From Diacronema lutheri (taxonomy: Eukaryota > Haptophyta > Pavlovophyceae > Pavlovales > Pavlovaceae), in the NCBI GenBank assembly GCA_019448385.1, contig JAGTXO010000033.1:263001-327000 (forward strand): DNA of 64,000 nt. The letters are read 5' to 3'. The position numbers and the translations under genes are program-made. The notes under the pieces were generated by a model, which worked only from the letters and a program-made list of their open reading frames with translations, searched no databases and was not told the DNA's origin. Below are positions 31,327-40,315 of the stretch, in pieces (positions within the stretch are counted from its first letter, which is position 1; every line of letters begins with the position of its first letter).

Positions 31327-33726
31327 TCAACCGAGCACGGCTATCTCGTCGACAAACTGCTGCGTGATCGTCAGCGTGTGCACGACGGCGTTCGGATCGA
31401 GGTAGTCGCGCGGCTCCGTCGGCAGCCCCCGCGCCGCGAGCGCGGCAAAGGTGTCCTCGCGCGCCGTGTACTCGACGAGCACGAAAGCCTCGCCGAATCG
31501 GTGGAAGAAGCGCGTCTCGTGCACACGCACGAGCACGCCGTCGACGCGTAGCCAGAAGCGCATGAGGACGAACCACGCGGCGTCCATCACGCGCACGCGC
31601 GCGCTCAAGCTCGCCACGCCATTGTCGTCAAGCTCCGACTCGAAGAGCGTCACCTCTTCCGACCACAAAATCGGGTCGCGCCGCCGGAGCAATTCAAAAT
31701 CGATCTGGCGCTCACTCGGCGTCGCGAGCGCGCGCGCAGGGCCGTCGGGCGCGGCGCGCGAGAGCGTGCCGCGGTACGTCGTCGAGAATGTCCAGTCCGA
31801 CTCGTCCGCGCGGCCGGGCCCCTCCTGCACTTCGACGTGGGGCAGCGTGGCCGCAAGCGTACGGAGGCGCGCCTCCCAACGCGCCGCGTCCGGCAGGCGG
31901 AGAAGGGACGGCGGAAGCGCGCGCTCGTCGGCAGTTGCACGCGCGCCGTCGCGGAGCAGGCAGCCCCGCAGCGCGTCGACGGCGATCAGCCGAATCGTGA
32001 GCGGCCTGCCGCCGTCCGCGCCGCCGCCCGCGCCGCCGCCCGCGCCGCCGCCCGCGCCGCCGCCCGCGCGCGCCGCGCTCGGCTCAAAGCTGAGCGTGAG
32101 GTAGTTTCCGGTAAAAGTCATCTCGGGCGGCGCGAGGCTGGCACCGAGCTGCTCGGCGAGCAGCTGCAGCTCGCGCGCGTCCGCAAGCGGCCGCCGCGCC
32201 GCGTGGATGTGCCACCCGCGAATGCGAATGCCGTCCGCGCCAGCACGAGCGGCCGCCTCGCGACCACCACGCCCGTCCGCCGCGGCCGCGCCGCGTGACG
32301 GCGCGAGCGCAGGCGCGGGCGGCGGCGGAAGGGCGTGCACGCCGGCTACCTCGCGCGCGCGCGTCGCCGCCGCCTCCGCCTCGACCGCCTCCCAGCGCGC
32401 CGCCGCGGCGCTGCCCAGCGCGCCGCCGCCGCCCGCGCGCACGCACGTGCCCGCCGCTGAGGCTGCGAGCGCGCCGCTGTCGGCCGCGGCCGCGGAGGTC
32501 GTGCCGAAGAGCTGCTGGACCATTTCGACGATCGAGACGTGCCCGCCCGCGCCGCGCACCGACACGCCGAATGGCGCCGACGCGAGCGCGAGCGCGTCGA
32601 GCAGCTGTGCGCTTGGCGAGCCGGTTGGGCGCACGGCCTGGGGCGGCCAGACGGCCGCAACAAACTCGTCGACAGGCGGGGGCGCGTCGGCGGCGTCGGT
32701 GGCGGGCGCGGTGGCGCGCGCCACCGCTGATGCGCCGCGCACCGCCGCCGACGGCGCGAAGCCGAACGCGCGGCCGAAAAGGAAGTGCTGCGCGACCGGG
32801 AACTTTCCAAGAACTTCCGCAACCCAGAGAGCGCTCAGCCCGCGGCGCGCGGCGGCCCACGTGCGCGCGAGGCGGCAGATGTCGGAGAGGATGGGGCAGG
32901 CCTCGGCGAACGTCGCGCACGCCGCCTTGGTCACGAGCAGGTGCCGCATCTGCTCGAGGAACATGAACTGGTCGGCGTAGCACGCGACGACGTCGGCGTC
33001 GAGCGCAGCGCGCGGCCGCAGCTGCGCGTGCGACTCGAGCTGCGCGGCGCCGAGGAGGAAGGGGAGGAAGGAGTAGTCGTCGACGCACCAGACGCCATGC
33101 GAACCCGCCGGCTCGAGCCTGTACTGCGTCACCAGCCGGCGCACTAGTGCGAAATAAGCCGGCAGCACGGTCGCGCCGAGCGCCGCGCGCTCGGCGGCGC
33201 TCGACGCGTCGAGCACGCCGCTGTCGGCCGCGACGAGGAGCGCGACGACGAAAGCAACCTCGTGGCCCGTGCCGTAGTCGAGGCGTGCGCGCGAGCCGAA
33301 CGCGTCCACCCAGTACCGCGCCATCTCCTCGCCGAGCGCCGCCGCGCCGACGGCGCCGTCCACCGCGGGCGCGGCGGCGGCTGCGGCGAGCTCCGCCATG
33401 TCGTCGTGCGCGGCCGCGCTGAGCGCGTCGTGCCAGTCACGGAAGGCGGGGTCGCCGTAGCGCACACTCAGGCCCACGCCCGTGGTCGGCACGCCGCGCT
33501 GCGGCGGGTGCGCGTCCGCGAGCGCGTGTAGCTTGTCGAGCTTGGCGAGCAGTAGCGCCGCGCCGGCGGACGTCGCGGGCGCGGACGACGTGCGCACGCC
33601 GACGACGGCGGTGGCGAGCGAGTCAACGAAGGCGGTGAGGCGCGCGCACGCGGGCGAGGCGAGCCACTCCACCATGTCCTCCTCCGAGCCGATCGCGCGG
33701 CTCGGCACGGCGGGCGCGGTCATCAT
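31327..33726 (-). CDS. PTPA-TIP41 fusion protein (PP2A activator plus PP2A/TOR regulator)
   Basis: One uninterrupted 799-aa frame holds two PP2A regulators that are separate proteins elsewhere. Residues about 20-322 are PTPA, the PP2A activator and peptidyl-prolyl isomerase-like protein: VRYGDPAFRDWHDALS, YWVDAFGSRARLDYGTGHEV, YRLEPAGSHGVWCVDDYSFL, AEVLGKFPVAQHFLFG. Residues about 498-799 are TIP41/TIPRL, which binds PP2A-family catalytic subunits: IRGWHIHAARR, LAPPEMTFTGNYLTL, SDWTFSTTYRGTL, WSEEVTLFESELDDNGVASL, RFWLRVDGVLVRVHETR and LPTEPRDYL. A low-complexity linker of about 175 residues joins them, with no stop and no need for an intron. Met 33726 gives a short normal PTPA N-terminus. 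Confidence 0.92.
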   Translation of the reverse strand: MMTAPAVPSRAIGSEEDMVEWLASPACARLTAFVDSLATAVVGVRTSSAPATSAGAALLLAKLDKLHALADAHPPQRGVPTTGVGLSVRYGDPAFRDWHDALSAAAHDDMAELAAAAAAPAVDGAVGAAALGEEMARYWVDAFGSRARLDYGTGHEVAFVVALLVAADSGVLDASSAAERAALGATVLPAYFALVRRLVTQYRLEPAGSHGVWCVDDYSFLPFLLGAAQLESHAQLRPRAALDADVVACYADQFMFLEQMRHLLVTKAACATFAEACPILSDICRLARTWAAARRGLSALWVAEVLGKFPVAQHFLFGRAFGFAPSAAVRGASAVARATAPATDAADAPPPVDEFVAAVWPPQAVRPTGSPSAQLLDALALASAPFGVSVRGAGGHVSIVEMVQQLFGTTSAAAADSGALAASAAGTCVRAGGGGALGSAAAARWEAVEAEAAATRAREVAGVHALPPPPAPALAPSRGAAAADGRGGREAAARAGADGIRIRGWHIHAARRPLADARELQLLAEQLGASLAPPEMTFTGNYLTLSFEPSAARAGGGAGGGAGGGAGGGADGGRPLTIRLIAVDALRGCLLRDGARATADERALPPSLLRLPDAARWEARLRTLAATLPHVEVQEGPGRADESDWTFSTTYRGTLSRAAPDGPARALATPSERQIDFELLRRRDPILWSEEVTLFESELDDNGVASLSARVRVMDAAWFVLMRFWLRVDGVLVRVHETRFFHRFGEAFVLVEYTAREDTFAALAARGLPTEPRDYLDPNAVVHTLTITQQFVDEIAVLG

Positions 33727-33904
33727 GTGCACGTGAGGTGGGGGCTGGAGGGCGGTGGGGGCTGGAGGTGAGAGCGAGATGACGATGGCGACGGTGTCGG
33801 CCTCGTGAGGAATACACATGGTGCCGCGGTGCGGTGGCGCGGTGGGGGCAGCGGAGAGCGCCGCGCCGCGGCGGAGCCGGCCCATATCGCTGACACTCTT
33901 CCGC

Positions 33905-34435
33905 ATGGACGAGGTGACTTCCGTGTGGGAGGAGGTGCAGCTCGTGCTCGTTGACTTGGAGATCGTCGAGCTCACGAGCGCGCGCGCGCGCGCCGAGTTT
34001 GAGGTGCACGGCTGCCGGCTCGTCGAGTACGCGGACGGCAGGCCGGGCAAGGGGAGCCTCGTCTCAAACAACTGCATCCACCTGTTCCCGCCCGAGCCGA
34101 CCGAGCTGCCCAGCCCGCTCCTCCTCAAGGCGCAGAGCCGAGCCGACTATGCGCTCCTCGTCGGCGCGCTCAAGCGCGCGCTCGCCGCGTGCGCAGACAA
34201 TGCGGTGCTCAAGAGCCTCGAGGCGATCATCGTAGCCGCCGAGACGGCGCGCGCCGAGGCGCTGCTGCAGGCGAGCAGCGCCATGCTCGCCGCCGCCACC
34301 GCGGCGCCCGTCTCACCGCCGGCGACGCCGCCGCGGCCGCGCGCGCCGGCGAGCGCCGGCGCGAGCGCGAATGGCGGCGCGCGCGCGGCGAGCGGCGCGC
34401 CCGGAGCGGCGGTGCGGGGACGCTTGGTTGGGTGA
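33905..34435 (+). CDS. Unknown 176-aa protein
   Basis: This is an intronless frame starting MDEVTSVWEEVQLVLVDLEI. I do not recognise it. The first 115 residues look structured (charged, mixed hydrophobic, with HGCRLVEYADGRPGKGSLVS). Helices then lead into an Ala/Pro-rich disordered tail. It shares a 178-bp divergent region with the PTPA-TIP41 gene. No signal peptide or membrane segment is seen. Confidence 0.5.
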   Translation: MDEVTSVWEEVQLVLVDLEIVELTSARARAEFEVHGCRLVEYADGRPGKGSLVSNNCIHLFPPEPTELPSPLLLKAQSRADYALLVGALKRALAACADNAVLKSLEAIIVAAETARAEALLQASSAMLAAATAAPVSPPATPPRPRAPASAGASANGGARAASGAPGAAVRGRLVG

Positions 34436-34739
34436 AGGGAGCAAGCGCGGTCCCTCGCGACTTGTTGTTCAAAAGCCATGACGATGGGCGTCCGTCAGCA
34501 TCGTGGGCCACCCGTGCAAGTGGAACCGGTCTTGACCCCCGATTGTCCACTCCGTATCTTCGGGCACACCAAGGCGTGTTGCTCTCACTGACTACGGCGC
34601 AGGCCGCGAGGCGCAAACTGAGGGCAACCGACCAGGGTGGCAGCTGCAGCCAGATGCGAGCCCGCAGCGTCCGCGCGCGTGAGCGCAATGAGCACGCGTC
34701 GTATTGGCATGGAGGCTTTGTTCGTGCGCGGCGCGACCA
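34436..34739. other. Convergent intergenic region, nothing recognised
   Basis: This 304-bp gap between the unknown 176-aa gene and the FLZ gene has lower GC content than the coding DNA. I looked for tRNA arms and found none; no repeat or conserved frame is apparent. Confidence 0.5.
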
Positions 34740-35156
34740 TCAGAACACACGCGGCGGGCGGCCCGGCGCAGATCCTCGCCGCTGCCGCGAGTTGTCAGGC
34801 GGCGACGACGCCGCTGAGGACGCGCCAGACGAGTTGGAGGCGTCGGCGAGGTCCTCGAGGGAGAACCAGGATCTGTGCGATGCAGCCAAACCGACGCCCG
34901 TCGTCGGCAGGCGTGATTGCATCGGCGAGCCGGCGCCCTTGCCCATGCGCTGCCAGTTGTGCGTGAGCGTGCCGCCCGCGGCCGCCGCCGCGCGGTGCGA
35001 GGCGCAGCAAAAGGCGAGGTCGTCGAGCATGAAGAGCTCAGCCGACGCAGCGATGAGCTGGCCACAGAGGTGGCATCGGCTCAGGCGGTTCGCCTCGTCC
35101 GAGATGTCCGCGAGGAGCGCGTTGGAGAGCGGTGGGCTGTGCAACAGCTCGCGCAT
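34740..35156 (-). CDS. FLZ-type zinc-finger protein
   Basis: This is a 138-aa protein. Residues about 20-55 (ANRLSRCHLCGQLIAASAEL then FMLDDLAFCCASHRAA) resemble the FCS-like zinc finger of land plants: CxxC, about 17 residues, then FC(S). The final ligand position holds His (CxxxH, or CxxH from the second Cys) instead of Cys, so it would be a C3H variant. In plants FLZ proteins are adaptors of SnRK1 kinase signalling. The C-terminal half is Ser/Ala-rich and disordered. Met 35156 is the first ATG that keeps the gene clear of the divergent neighbour. Confidence 0.5.
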   Translation of the reverse strand: MRELLHSPPLSNALLADISDEANRLSRCHLCGQLIAASAELFMLDDLAFCCASHRAAAAAGGTLTHNWQRMGKGAGSPMQSRLPTTGVGLAASHRSWFSLEDLADASNSSGASSAASSPPDNSRQRRGSAPGRPPRVF

Positions 35157-35258
35157 CTGATTTCGCGCCCCGGCCACTTCGAATTTTTCCAGGAATCGTG
35201 GCAGGATTTTGTGCGGGTTCACTACGAGCAGCTTTGACGAATCCCGAGTGCATAAGAC

Positions 35259-36053
35259 ATGGGATTCGTCAGCATGGCGGCGCGCCGAACAGCGACGTGG
35301 CCGCTCTCCAGCGCACTCCTTGTCCTCCTCGTCATCCAGGGTGGGGCGGGCGCGGCGCGCTCGCTCGGTGGCTGTGCACGCCGCTCGGCAATTTTGCGGC
35401 CGGCTCGGCCGCACGCGCATGCGCCGCGACGCGCGGCGGGCGGCGTCGAGCCGCCCGCCGGCTCCGCCGACGACCGCGCGCCGGCTGGCGTGGACGACAT
35501 GCTCGCACGCGAGTTCCAGCTGGTGCTTGACACGCTCAAGGCGCGTGGCGGCGCCGCCGATCTCTCGCTCACCGACGCGGACTTCGACGCACTGCGCGTG
35601 CGCGGCGAGCGGTTGCTGTCCGAGCTGGGCGCCGACATTGATGCGTCGTTCGTCAACGCAAGCGCGGTGCTGCAGGAGCGGATCGCGGCGCGGATGGCGG
35701 AAGAGCGCGAATCGGTGCTCGACAATTTTGATGGAAAGACCGCCGACGTTCGGCGCGAGCTTGCCGAGGGCCGCGCGCAGGTGCGCGAGAGCCTCGACCG
35801 GCTCGCCGCGCTCGAGGCGAAGGTCGAGCCGCCGCGGCAGGACATCGGCCGGCGCGCCGCGCGCGCAGTCGCGACGGTGGCGGTGCTGCTCGGCGTGTAC
35901 AATGGCGGCGTCTCACTCTGGCAGGGCCTTGTTTTCGACGGCGCGCGCGACGCAGACCTCGCCGTCGCCGGCCTCGAGCTCGGCGCGGCCGCGGTCGGCG
36001 CGCTCGCGCTCTGGCGCTTGTCCGACCCGGAGCCGCAGCCGCCAGCGCGCTGA
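35259..36053 (+). CDS. Signal-peptide-bearing membrane protein, probably plastid
   Basis: This is a 264-aa intronless protein that I do not recognise. The N-terminus is a signal peptide (WPLSSALLVLLVIQGGAGAA) followed by an Arg-rich stretch like a transit peptide. The middle (about residues 75-185) is charged and helical with likely coiled coil (RMAEERESVLDNFDGKTADV, then RRELAEGRAQVRESLDRLAA). Two hydrophobic C-terminal segments (AVATVAVLLGVYNGGVSLW and VAGLELGAAAVGALALW) suggest a membrane hairpin. A thylakoid or envelope protein is the likeliest guess. Confidence 0.55.
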   Translation: MGFVSMAARRTATWPLSSALLVLLVIQGGAGAARSLGGCARRSAILRPARPHAHAPRRAAGGVEPPAGSADDRAPAGVDDMLAREFQLVLDTLKARGGAADLSLTDADFDALRVRGERLLSELGADIDASFVNASAVLQERIAARMAEERESVLDNFDGKTADVRRELAEGRAQVRESLDRLAALEAKVEPPRQDIGRRAARAVATVAVLLGVYNGGVSLWQGLVFDGARDADLAVAGLELGAAAVGALALWRLSDPEPQPPAR

Positions 36054-36241
36054 AGGCAGCGGCGTCGGCGGTACGCGCGTAGCGGTGCTGGGTTTTGGTT
36101 CCGCCATGCGCCGCCGCTGGCCCAGTACCCCTGCGCCCCGGGCGGCGCCCCCCGCCTCCTTTGCCACTGTGTACATAGCCATCCCTGTCGAATGTTCACC
36201 ATGCTGATTGAGTGCTTATTACGAGCATCGCGAGGCACCCC

Positions 36242-37108
36242 ATGAGGCTCCGGCTGCTCGGCGCGCTGCTCTCGCTCGCGACGAGTGGCGACGCGTCGCG
36301 CCCGACGGTGCCGGCGGCGCAACACGCGCAAGGTGGGCCCGCCCTGCCCAGCCCGCGCCCGCGCCTCGGTACGCGCGAGCCCATCCCGCGCACGGCATCC
36401 GTGCGCGCGGTGCGCGGTCTGTACGACGCGTTCAACGCCCGCGACGCGGAGCGCGCGGGCAGCTTCCTGACGGACGATTGCGTGTACGAGGACCTGCTGC
36501 TTGGACCTGCAACGGTTTGCCGCGGCAAGGAGTCCTTCATCGGCGCGCTTTCTATGCACCCCGCGTTCATCTCGGACCGGTTTGTCGCGGGGTTGCCAGC
36601 AAAGTGGCGGCCGGGCTTGCCCGGCCTCGAGCTCGTCGTCGATTCGATCGCGGACGGCGTAGGCGCGGTGGGCGTGGAGTGGCACGTCGAGCTGGGTGGC
36701 CAGGCCATTCCGCTCGGTCGCGGCCTCACCCACGCCATCATCTGCAAGCGCAGCGGCAAGATCTCGCGCGTCGTCGACATCGCCGAAGCACCGTGGCGAA
36801 CCGTCGGTATCGCGCTCGCGCCGGCGGTCCAGCTCGCGCGCAACGTAGCTTCGGTGGCGGGCGCTATGCGCGCCGACCGCCAAAGCGTCGCGCTCGCCTT
36901 CGCCTCAATCTGGTGCCTCCTCTCCACGCTCGCTGTCAGCCGATGGGTGTTTAGCGATTCGAGCCCTTTCCCGCTGCCGCCGAGCCCGCCCAGGCTGTCG
37001 CGCGCGCTCGCCGAGCCGGCAGTCGGCGGCGCGCGCGACGCGGACTGGGAGCGGGCGGACGCGCGCGCTCTCGCGGCGGACGTCTGGCGGGAGGCCAAAG
37101 ACGACTAG
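36242..37108 (+). CDS. NTF2/SnoaL-like domain protein with leader peptide
   Basis: This is a 288-aa intronless protein. The Met at 36242 opens a short hydrophobic leader (MRLRLLGALLSLATSG). Residues about 50-180 match the SnoaL/NTF2-like cone fold: VRAVRGLYDAFNARDAERAG, FLTDDCVYEDLLLGPATVCR, GKESFIGALS, VEWHVELGGQAIPLGRGLTH and KISRVVDIAEAP. Related plastid NTF2-like proteins occur in plants; ligand and function are unknown. A hydrophobic segment (VALAFASIWCLLSTLAVSRW) near residue 220 suggests a membrane anchor. Confidence 0.65.
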   Translation: MRLRLLGALLSLATSGDASRPTVPAAQHAQGGPALPSPRPRLGTREPIPRTASVRAVRGLYDAFNARDAERAGSFLTDDCVYEDLLLGPATVCRGKESFIGALSMHPAFISDRFVAGLPAKWRPGLPGLELVVDSIADGVGAVGVEWHVELGGQAIPLGRGLTHAIICKRSGKISRVVDIAEAPWRTVGIALAPAVQLARNVASVAGAMRADRQSVALAFASIWCLLSTLAVSRWVFSDSSPFPLPPSPPRLSRALAEPAVGGARDADWERADARALAADVWREAKDD

Positions 37109-37156
37109 CGGCGAGCCGCGAGCGCGCGCGCTCGCGGCTGGGCAGGAAACAAAAAA

Positions 37157-37187
37157 GATTTTCTCCGTCTAAAACACGGAGAAAATC
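37157..37187. terminator. Perfect 12-bp hairpin between convergent genes
   Basis: GATTTTCTCCGT (37157-37168), a 7-nt loop (CTAAAAC) and ACGGAGAAAATC (37176-37187) form a perfect 12-bp stem, preceded by A-rich sequence. It sits 3 nt beyond the SEC20 stop codon and about 50 nt after the NTF2-like gene, in 81 bp of convergent space. A shared 3'-end or RNA-processing signal is likely; the symmetry would serve both strands. Confidence 0.6.
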
Positions 37188-37189
37188 AC

Positions 37190-38152
37190 TCACGTCGGGG
37201 TGTGGGGCTGCTCCAACTGCAAGCCTCCCTGCCTTCCGTCTCGTCCTCGATCTGCGCGCGAAGGCTCCGGCGCACCACACCTGCCAGCCTCTTGCAGGCC
37301 ATCTCCGCCGTCGACGGCGCACGAGCGCGCGCCATCCGGGGACGCGTCCCGCCCGCCGCCATCGCCGTCTCGCCACGCCTCCCCGTCGGCCGGCGACGGC
37401 GCGCGCGGCGCGGCGCGAGCGCCATCGGCGGGCTCGAGCGGCGATTGGCGCTCGGGCGGCGCCGGCGTCGGCGCCGGCGCCGGGGGCGTGCTCGCGCCAA
37501 GCAGCGGTCGTGCGAGTGGCACGAGCCTGCGCGCGACGATGTGCGCGACGACCGCGAGGAAGAAGGCGAAGCCGACGAGCGTGAGCGCTCGGTCGGTCGC
37601 CTCGCGCCGCTTGATTCGGCTCGTCGTGCGCGCGCCGGCCGCGAGCGAGCCGGCGATGGCGCCGTGCTCATCGAGAACGCCGCGCAGCGTACCGCCCGTC
37701 GCGTGCAAATTGGAAAGCGCCGCCTCGCTCCGCGCCACCTCCTCCGCCATCAGCCGCCGCGTCCGTCGGAGCGTTTCGGTGACCTCCGCCGCGCTCTGCA
37801 CCGCCGTGCGGTCGATCTGCGCCGAGCCGCCGGCGAGGAGAGCGGCGCGGCGGTGCTCGTCGTGTGCGCGGATCGCGCGCCGCGCGTCGAGCAGCGCGTC
37901 GCGCAGCGCGAGCTGCAGCCGTGCGTGCTCTGAGCGGTGGCGCGCGACGGACACGAGTGCGGCGCTGTCGTCGTCGAGCGCGCCGGCCGCGTCCTCGAGC
38001 TCGTCGGCGAGCGTGGCGAGCCGCTGGATCTCGGCGCGCGCCTGAGCACTTAGCTGCGATGCCTCCGCCTCGCTCACCGCCCGCCGCAGCTTGCCGAGCA
38101 GCTGCATCGCGCGCAGCTCGCCGCCCGCGAGCTCATCATCGATCGCCGCCAT
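37190..38152 (-). CDS. SEC20: SEC20/BNIP1-type SNARE
   Basis: This is a 320-aa intronless protein. SEC20 is a Qb-type SNARE in Golgi-to-ER retrograde fusion. The SNARE-like block (VTETLRRTRRLMAEEVARSE, then SNLHATGGTLRGVLDEH) is followed by RIKRREATDRALTLVGFAFF and the membrane anchor FFLAVVAHIVARRLVPLARP, matching the SEC20 C-terminal domain. The N-terminus is helical. Unlike yeast SEC20 the tail carries no HDEL; it ends in a Pro/Gly-rich lumenal extension of about 100 residues. It diverges from a SEC14-like gene. Confidence 0.82.
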   Translation of the reverse strand: MAAIDDELAGGELRAMQLLGKLRRAVSEAEASQLSAQARAEIQRLATLADELEDAAGALDDDSAALVSVARHRSEHARLQLALRDALLDARRAIRAHDEHRRAALLAGGSAQIDRTAVQSAAEVTETLRRTRRLMAEEVARSEAALSNLHATGGTLRGVLDEHGAIAGSLAAGARTTSRIKRREATDRALTLVGFAFFLAVVAHIVARRLVPLARPLLGASTPPAPAPTPAPPERQSPLEPADGARAAPRAPSPADGEAWRDGDGGGRDASPDGARSCAVDGGDGLQEAGRCGAPEPSRADRGRDGRQGGLQLEQPHTPT

Positions 38153-38283
38153 CGTGGGATGCTGCTTGCCCCGCTGGACCTGAATATTCAGTATGGAGGT
38201 ATTCACTATTCAGTATTCACCCGTATCCGGCGCAGTTCGCGTCCTCTGAGGAAAAACTGGAAAAAGAGCAGTTGACGCCGCCT
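38153..38283. promoter_or_regulatory. AT-rich divergent promoter, SEC20 / SEC14-like
   Basis: These 131 bp hold an AT-rich island (about 38180-38220) built from repeats of TATTCA/ATTCAGTAT: TGAATATTCAGTAT, then GTATTCACTATTCAG and TATTCAC. Such base composition is exceptional in this window and marks a likely core promoter. Confidence 0.45.
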
Positions 38284-40288
38284 ATGCCGGCCAAAAGCTC
38301 CGCGGAGCTGCGCGAGCTGCTCGCGGACGACCGGGTGGTGGGTCTCACGCCGCGGAAGCAGGCGGTGGTCGACACGTTCTGCGCTCTTGTCGCGCCCAAA
38401 GTTGCCGCCTACAGTGCCGCCGAGCCCGACGACGTCGAGGTCGTCGGCGCGGTGCGGCAGATGCGATACCTGCGCGCGTTCGGGTACGACGTCGAGCAGG
38501 CGGCGGAAAAGTACGTGGCGACGCTGCAGTGGCGGCTGGACGGGCAAGTGGCGCTTGTGCGTCACCAAGCGGTCGAGCCCGGAGTGCGCGCACCGTGCGC
38601 GTCTGCGTGCGAATCGCGCCGCGGCCTCGCTTGGCGCCCGGCCTGGCCTGTCCCTCACCCGCGGCCGCACCGCGCCGCGCGCGTGCGCAGTACGTGCTGC
38701 CGCACTGGGACATCGTCAGCCGCTACTGGCAGATCCGTCCGCTCTTCTGCTACGACGCGACCGGATCGCCGGTGATGGTCGAGGGCATTGGCCGCTCCAA
38801 CCTCAAGGCGCTCCTCCTTGAGTCGGGCCTCGAGCGCGCGCAGCTGCTGCACTTTTGGACGCACATGATGGAATGGCAGATCCTCCTCCTCGACCGCCTG
38901 TCCACTCTGCGCGGCGAGATCGTGCGCAAGGCCGAGATCCGCGACTTGGACGGCCTCGGGATGGCGCACACCTTTGGACCCGGCATCGATTTCTTCAAGG
39001 CCTGCGCGGCCGTTACCTCCCGGCACTATGTCGAGATCGTGCGCGTGAGCGCGGCCGCGCGAACGCGCGCGAACACGCGCGTGCACGCGCGCGCGCGTTC
39101 GCCGCGCCGCCGCGCTCACCCGCCGGTCCGCGCGCCGCGCGCCGCGCGCGTCGTTGCCCTGCCTTCCCAACCCACCCACCCATCCCGGGGGGCCCATCCA
39201 TCTTCGCCTCTTCTCAGATCGTGATCATCGTGAATGCTCCGTGGGTGTTCGACTCGGTGTACAAGCTGCTCTCTGGCGCGGTGCCCGAGGCGACCAAGGC
39301 CAAGATCAAGATCCTCTCTGCGAGCTCCAAAGCTGCGCCCGCGACCCTTGACGAGCACATTGGCCTGCACAAGCTGCCGCGGACTTATGGCGGTTCGAAC
39401 GGCGACGACGACGTCACGTGGCGGACGAGCGCGCCGTGCGATCTGCTCGGCGGATTTGACGGGCGGCTCGAGTCGCTGCTGCCACCGGGCGCGCGGCGCA
39501 CTCCCGCGTCCGCGCCCACCTCGCGGCAGGCATCGGCCGCCGTGCACGCGCCGAACGTCGGGCGCGCGGCAAGCACGCCCGTGCACCCCACGCCCGTGCA
39601 CCCCACGCTCGTGCTCCACGGACGGTCAGCGTCAGCGCAGCCGGCGGCGGCCGTCGGCGGCTCCGAGCCGCCCACGCAGCTCGCAAGCTGGCTGCGCGGA
39701 CCGCTGCCGCCGACGCGTGAGTCGAGTCGTACGCCGCTCGCGCCCGAGGCGTCGGATGCGCGTGCGGCGACGGCGGCGGGCGCAGGCGGTGCGCTGGTCG
39801 GCGCGCACGGCGCACACGGGCGGGACGTCACCCTGGTCACCGTGCACGGTGGTCACAGCGGCGCAGGCGACGCTGCCCCGCGCCTCAATGGCGTTGCTCG
39901 CGCCGCCGCGCACGCCAAGCAGGCCGGCGCGGGCGCGAGCAACATCGTAACGGCGGAGCTCGCGCAGCCGGTGACCGACCGCGTGCCGTTGCGCGACCGC
40001 GAGCAGCTCGCGCCGCGCGCGCGCTCGAGCTCGGTGGACGAGCAGCCGCTCCAGCCGTCGCGCTCGCACGGCGCGCGCGTCTGCTGCTGCTTCCCGTGGC
40101 GCAAGCGCTACGTCACCGACCCCAAACTCGCGTCGCGCACACCCAGATCGGCGTCGATCGCGGCGCGCGCGCGCGCGCGCGACGCCTTGTCGCCGGTGCC
40201 TGAGCAGCGCGCGGCGAACGGCGGTGGGCACAGCTGGCTCGGCGCGAGCAGCGCGGGCGCATCCAGGCTTGGCTGCACGCGCGTCTGA
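38284..40288 (+). CDS. SEC14-like CRAL-TRIO lipid-transfer protein
   Basis: Exons 38284-38547, 38691-39038 and 39218-40288 join in phase 0 to 560 aa. The CRAL-TRIO N domain (MRYLRAFGYDVEQAAEKYVA, TLQWRL) precedes the lipid-binding domain: YWQIRPLFCYDATGSPVMVE, IRDLDGLGMAH, and across the second junction VEI/IVIIVNAPWVFDSVYKLL, then IKILSASSKAAPATLDEHIG and LPRTYGGS. These are the canonical SEC14 strands. The C-terminal 200 residues are disordered and end with a Cys cluster (RVCCCFPWRKRY) that could be palmitoylated. It probably shuttles phosphoinositides; the ligand is not certain. Confidence 0.9.
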
Positions 40289-40315
40289 GAAGCTGTTTTG
40301 GACTGAGTTTTCAAA

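Noticed and set aside
32760-33726. PTPA and TIP41 as two separate adjacent genes
   Set aside because: No stop codon, promoter-like AT element or splice site was found between them in the shared frame; kept as a fusion pending transcript data.
34436-34739. A tRNA or small RNA in the larger intergenic gaps (also 14045-14369 and 53993-54315)
   Set aside because: No T-arm GTTC-like motif with matching acceptor stem could be recognised by eye.
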